This document shows, piece after piece, positions 13,695 to 16,595 of a DNA stretch of 16,595 nucleotides. This DNA comes from Acidimicrobiia bacterium (lineage in GTDB: Bacteria > Actinomycetota > Acidimicrobiia > Acidimicrobiales > Acidimicrobilacustridaceae). Each line of letters starts with the position of its first letter. Position 1 is the first letter of the stretch. The notes beneath the pieces are model-generated. The model was not told the origin of the DNA. It worked only from the letters and a program-made list of their open reading frames with translations, and ran no database searches. The stretch lies in NCBI GenBank assembly GCA_016462055.1, contig JAEMTX010000020.1:1-16595 (forward strand). Reading direction: 5' to 3'. The position numbers were made by a program, and so were the translations under genes.

Positions 13695-16595
13695 ATCCTC
13701 TCGCCGCGGCCATGACGGCATCAATCGGGTCAGTGCCATCGGCGAGTGCTTTGCGTTCAGCCTCGAGCACTCGCTTGAAATCCTTCGGAATTACTTTGAC
13801 GAACTTCGCTCCGACATCCGACCAAGATTCCAGCATCTTGTCTGCAACAACAGAGCCCGTCTCGTGACGATGACGCTCAATCCGATCTCGTAACCATTCG
13901 AGATCATCAACTTCGACTTGATCGATATCGATCATCTCAGGATTGACTCGGAGGAGGAACGTGCTGTCTGGGTCGTACACAAACGCAAGGCCACCGGACA
14001 TGCCGGCGCCGAAGTTTCGACCGGTAGGACCGAGGACCACGACCCTTCCGCCGGTCATATATTCGCAGCCGTGGTCACCTACTCCTTCGACCACCGCAAC
14101 CGCTCCGCTGTTTCGTACGCAGAAGCGTTCGCCGACAATTCCGCGAAGGAACATCTCACCTCCGGTCGCACCATAGAGAACAACGTTGCCAGCAATGATG
14201 TTGTCCTCGGCGGCAAACGTCGCAGTCTTCGAGGGACGAACGATGATCCGACCACCAGACAGACCTTTGCCGGTGTAATCGTTGGCATCGCCTTCGAGTT
14301 TCAGCGTTATGCCCTTTGGTAAAAACGCTCCAAAGCTTTGACCCGCTGAGCCCTCGAATGCGATTGTGATCGTATTGTCGGGAAGTCCTTCACCGCCAAA
14401 GCGGCGCGTGAGTTCGGCACCCAACATCGTTCCGACGGTCCGATTGACGTTACGGATCGGCGAAGCAATCTCGACCCGTTCACGTCGATCAAGCGCCGGG
14501 GCAGCCTGACGGATCAATTCATTGTCAAGAGCAAGTTCAAGACCATGGTCTTGGGTCGTCGTACAACGTCGGCTCGCTCCCTTGGCGATCTCAGGAAGGT
14601 AGAAAATTGGCGAAAGATCAAGCCCGGATGCTTTCCAATGCTCCACGGCCTGCACAGCATCGATCAGTTCGACCTGGCCGATCGCTTCGTCGAGTGTCCG
14701 GAAACCAAGTTCCGCAAGGAGTTCCCGCACTTCTTCAGCGATGAATTCGAAGAAATTCACTACGAATTCAGGCTTACCGTTGAATCGAGCGCGCAACTCG
14801 GGGTTTTGGGTGGCGACACCAACAGGACATGTGTCGAGGTGGCACACGCGCATCATGATGCACCCGGAGACAACGAGAGGTGCTGTTGCAAAGCCAAACT
14901 CTTCGGCGCCCAGTAGCGCGGCGACGATAACGTCGCGACCTGTTTTGAGCTGCCCATCGACCTGCACAACGATTCGGTCGCGAAGATTATTCAGCAACAG
15001 GGTCTGTTGAGTTTCGGCGAGTCCGAGTTCCCACGGTCCGCCAGCGTGTTTCAGTGAAGTAAGCGGTGAAGCGCCGGTACCTCCGTCGTGGCCGGAAATG
15101 AGCACCACGTCGGCATGGGCCTTAGAAACGCCGGCGGCAACAGTTCCAACGCCAACCTCCGATACGAGTTTCACGTGAACGCGTGCCTCGTTATTCGCGT
15201 TCTTGAGGTCATGAATAAGCTGCGCTAAATCCTCGATTGAATAGATGTCGTGGTGCGGCGGAGGTGAGATCAGCCCGACGCCTGGGGTTGAATGACGAGT
15301 TTTCGCCACCCACGGGTACACCTTGTGTCCCGGAAGTTGACCGCCTTCGCCCGGCTTTGCGCCCTGGGCCATTTTGATCTGGAGATCATCGGCATTAACG
15401 AGATACTCGCTCGTCACGCCAAATCGACCCGAAGCAACTTGCTTAATTGCGGAACGCTTTGAATCACCGTTGGCTAGAGGAATGAAACGCTCAGCGTCTT
15501 CTCCACCTTCGCCTGTGTTGGACTTTCCGCCGATTCGGTTCATGGCGATCGCCAAAGTTTCATGGGCTTCGGCAGAAATCGAACCGTAGGACATAGCCCC
15601 GGTAGAGAATCGCTTCACGATTTCGGTAACTGATTCAACTTCGTCGATGGGTACCGAAGGCCGCGCGTTGACGTTGAGCTCAAACAGTCCACGCAGAGTC
15701 GAGAGATTCTTTGACTGGTCGTTGATTAGCGCGGTGTATTCCTTGAAAATGTCGTAACGACCAGAACGGGTTGAGTGCTGAAGTTTGTAAACAGTTTCGG
15801 GATTGAAGAGGTGGAATTCACCTTCGCGGCGCCATTGGTATTCGCCTCCGGCCTCGAGAGTCCTGTGTGCGCGTTCCGTCGGGTTCACCGGATAGGCCAA
15901 ACTGTGGCGAGTCGCAACCTCTTGGGCAATTTCATCGAGACCAATACCACCGAGACGACTGACGGTGCCGCTGAAATACTCGTCGACGAGGTCACGAGCT
16001 AAACCAGTGGCCTCGAAGATCTGCGCACCGGTATACGACGCAACAGTTGAGATCCCCATCTTCGACATGACCTTCAAGACGCCCTTGCTCGAAGACTTGA
16101 TGTAACTGGAGATCGCCTTGACGGGATCGTTCATCTCGCTTCGACCCTCGGCAATGAGATCTTCAATCGTCTCAAAGGCGAGGTATGGATTGATCGCAGC
16201 AGCGCCGTAACCAATCAGGAGACACATGTGGTGTACCTCGCGTGCGTCTCCAGCTTCGACGATAAGTCCCACCCGGGTACGCGTCTTTTGGCGAATCAGA
16301 TGATGGTGGACAGCACTAGTGAACAAAAGCGAAGGGATCGGTGCCATTTCGGCATCGGAACCCCGATCTGACAGCACGAGCATGGTGGCTCCGGCTTCGA
16401 TCGCGTCGTTCGCTAAGCGACGCACATTCGCCAACGCTTTCTCGAGTCCTTCTCCCCCAGCAGCAACCGGATAGAGACAAGGGATCACAACAGTTCGAAA
16501 ATCAGATGCACCTTCGTTATCAGCGATATGCACGAGAGTACGAAGTTCGTTGTTGTCGAGAATTGGGCGCTCAATCACGATCTGTCGACACGAGG
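13693..16595 (-). CDS. gltB: Glutamate synthase (NADPH) large subunit, 5' part beyond the window
   Basis: The visible part is about 966 residues, the C-terminal two thirds of a protein usually near 1500. The reading frame runs open through the right edge; the GTG at 16578 is an internal codon, not the start. The missing part is the N-terminal glutaminase domain and the beginning of the central domain. Counting from 16578, the FMN-binding synthase barrel starts at about 315 ([12 protein letters not shown] at 324-335) and contains the [12 protein letters not shown] loop (497-508). The [3Fe-4S] motif C-x5-C-x4-C is Cys573, Cys579 and Cys584. The C-terminal beta-helix, rich in glycine, covers about 720-930. 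It makes two glutamates from 2-oxoglutarate and glutamine-derived ammonia. The order gltB then gltD is the usual operon. Confidence 0.97.
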   Translation of the reverse strand, partial: SCRQIVIERPILDNNELRTLVHIADNEGASDFRTVVIPCLYPVAAGGEGLEKALANVRRLANDAIEAGATMLVLSDRGSDAEMAPIPSLLFTSAVHHHLIRQKTRTRVGLIVEAGDAREVHHMCLLIGYGAAAINPYLAFETIEDLIAEGRSEMNDPVKAISSYIKSSSKGVLKVMSKMGISTVASYTGAQIFEATGLARDLVDEYFSGTVSRLGGIGLDEIAQEVATRHSLAYPVNPTERAHRTLEAGGEYQWRREGEFHLFNPETVYKLQHSTRSGRYDIFKEYTALINDQSKNLSTLRGLFELNVNARPSVPIDEVESVTEIVKRFSTGAMSYGSISAEAHETLAIAMNRIGGKSNTGEGGEDAERFIPLANGDSKRSAIKQVASGRFGVTSEYLVNADDLQIKMAQGAKPGEGGQLPGHKVYPWVAKTRHSTPGVGLISPPPHHDIYSIEDLAQLIHDLKNANNEARVHVKLVSEVGVGTVAAGVSKAHADVVLISGHDGGTGASPLTSLKHAGGPWELGLAETQQTLLLNNLRDRIVVQVDGQLKTGRDVIVAALLGAEEFGFATAPLVVSGCIMMRVCHLDTCPVGVATQNPELRARFNGKPEFVVNFFEFIAEEVRELLAELGFRTLDEAIGQVELIDAVQAVEHWKASGLDLSPIFYLPEIAKGASRRCTTTQDHGLELALDNELIRQAAPALDRRERVEIASPIRNVNRTVGTMLGAELTRRFGGEGLPDNTITIAFEGSAGQSFGAFLPKGITLKLEGDANDYTGKGLSGGRIIVRPSKTATFAAEDNIIAGNVVLYGATGGEMFLRGIVGERFCVRNSGAVAVVEGVGDHGCEYMTGGRVVVLGPTGRNFGAGMSGGLAFVYDPDSTFLLRVNPEMIDIDQVEVDDLEWLRDRIERHRHETGSVVADKMLESWSDVGAKFVKVIPKDFKRVLEAERKALADGTDPIDAVMAAARG

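Noticed and set aside
16578..16595. Treating the GTG at 16578 as the true gltB start
   Set aside because: The frame continues open to the window edge, and the protein would lack the glutaminase domain and part of the central domain that GltB requires; the gene is cut by the window, not truncated.
1..16595. CRISPR arrays, tRNA or rRNA genes, insertion sequences, phage or toxin-antitoxin genes
   Set aside because: No spaced direct repeats, tRNA-like cloverleaf, rRNA sequence, transposase or integrase motifs were seen; the region looks like stable chromosome.

Overview
The window is a chromosomal stretch of moderate GC content with densely packed genes. It most likely comes from an actinobacterium of the class Acidimicrobiia. 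The best lineage clue is the membrane protein at 11434-12147, which begins with a short Trp-rich motif (GWWQASDGKWYPPE) that I associate with that class. Glycogene content, GTG starts and TAGTG stop/start overlaps fit this. The assignment is an inference from motifs; no search was run.

Layout, left to right. (1) 160-4178 (+): a four-gene peptide/nickel-type (Dpp/Opp) ABC importer operon, permease-permease-ATPase-ATPase. It is preceded by a good sigma-70-like promoter (20-48) and a perfect CRP/GlxR-type palindrome TGTGA-N6-TCACA (55-70). No substrate-binding protein gene is visible. (2) 4303-4779 (+): a single-domain cyclophilin peptidyl-prolyl isomerase. (3) 4797-7734 (-): three genes read leftward from a divergent junction, namely a GT-C (PMT/ArnT-like) membrane glycosyltransferase, a PIG-V-like membrane mannosyltransferase coupled to it by an ATGA overlap, and a 68-residue zinc-ribbon protein. 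(4) 7837-11283 (+): reading rightward from the same junction, a UDP-galactopyranose-mutase/HemY-like flavoprotein, a GT4 glycosyltransferase and an alpha/beta hydrolase, tightly packed. Blocks 3 and 4 together look like a cell-envelope glycan locus. (5) 11434-12147 (+): a four-segment or so membrane protein with the Trp-rich N-terminal motif. (6) A textbook bidirectional terminator at 12165-12195. (7) 12217-16595 (-): gltB (cut by the window edge) followed by gltD, the two subunits of NADPH-dependent glutamate synthase.

The importer and glutamate synthase are ordinary nitrogen-nutrition functions. The divergent glycan locus is the least understood part: two polytopic GT-C enzymes, one cytosolic GT4 and a sugar-mutase-like flavoprotein could together build and export or extend a lipid-linked glycan, but no substrate can be read from the sequence. 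I found no mobile elements, CRISPR arrays, tRNA or rRNA genes, or phage genes. I did not find a clearly new system. The best leads are the operator/promoter geometry ahead of the importer and the uncharacterised flavoprotein/glycosyltransferase divergon.
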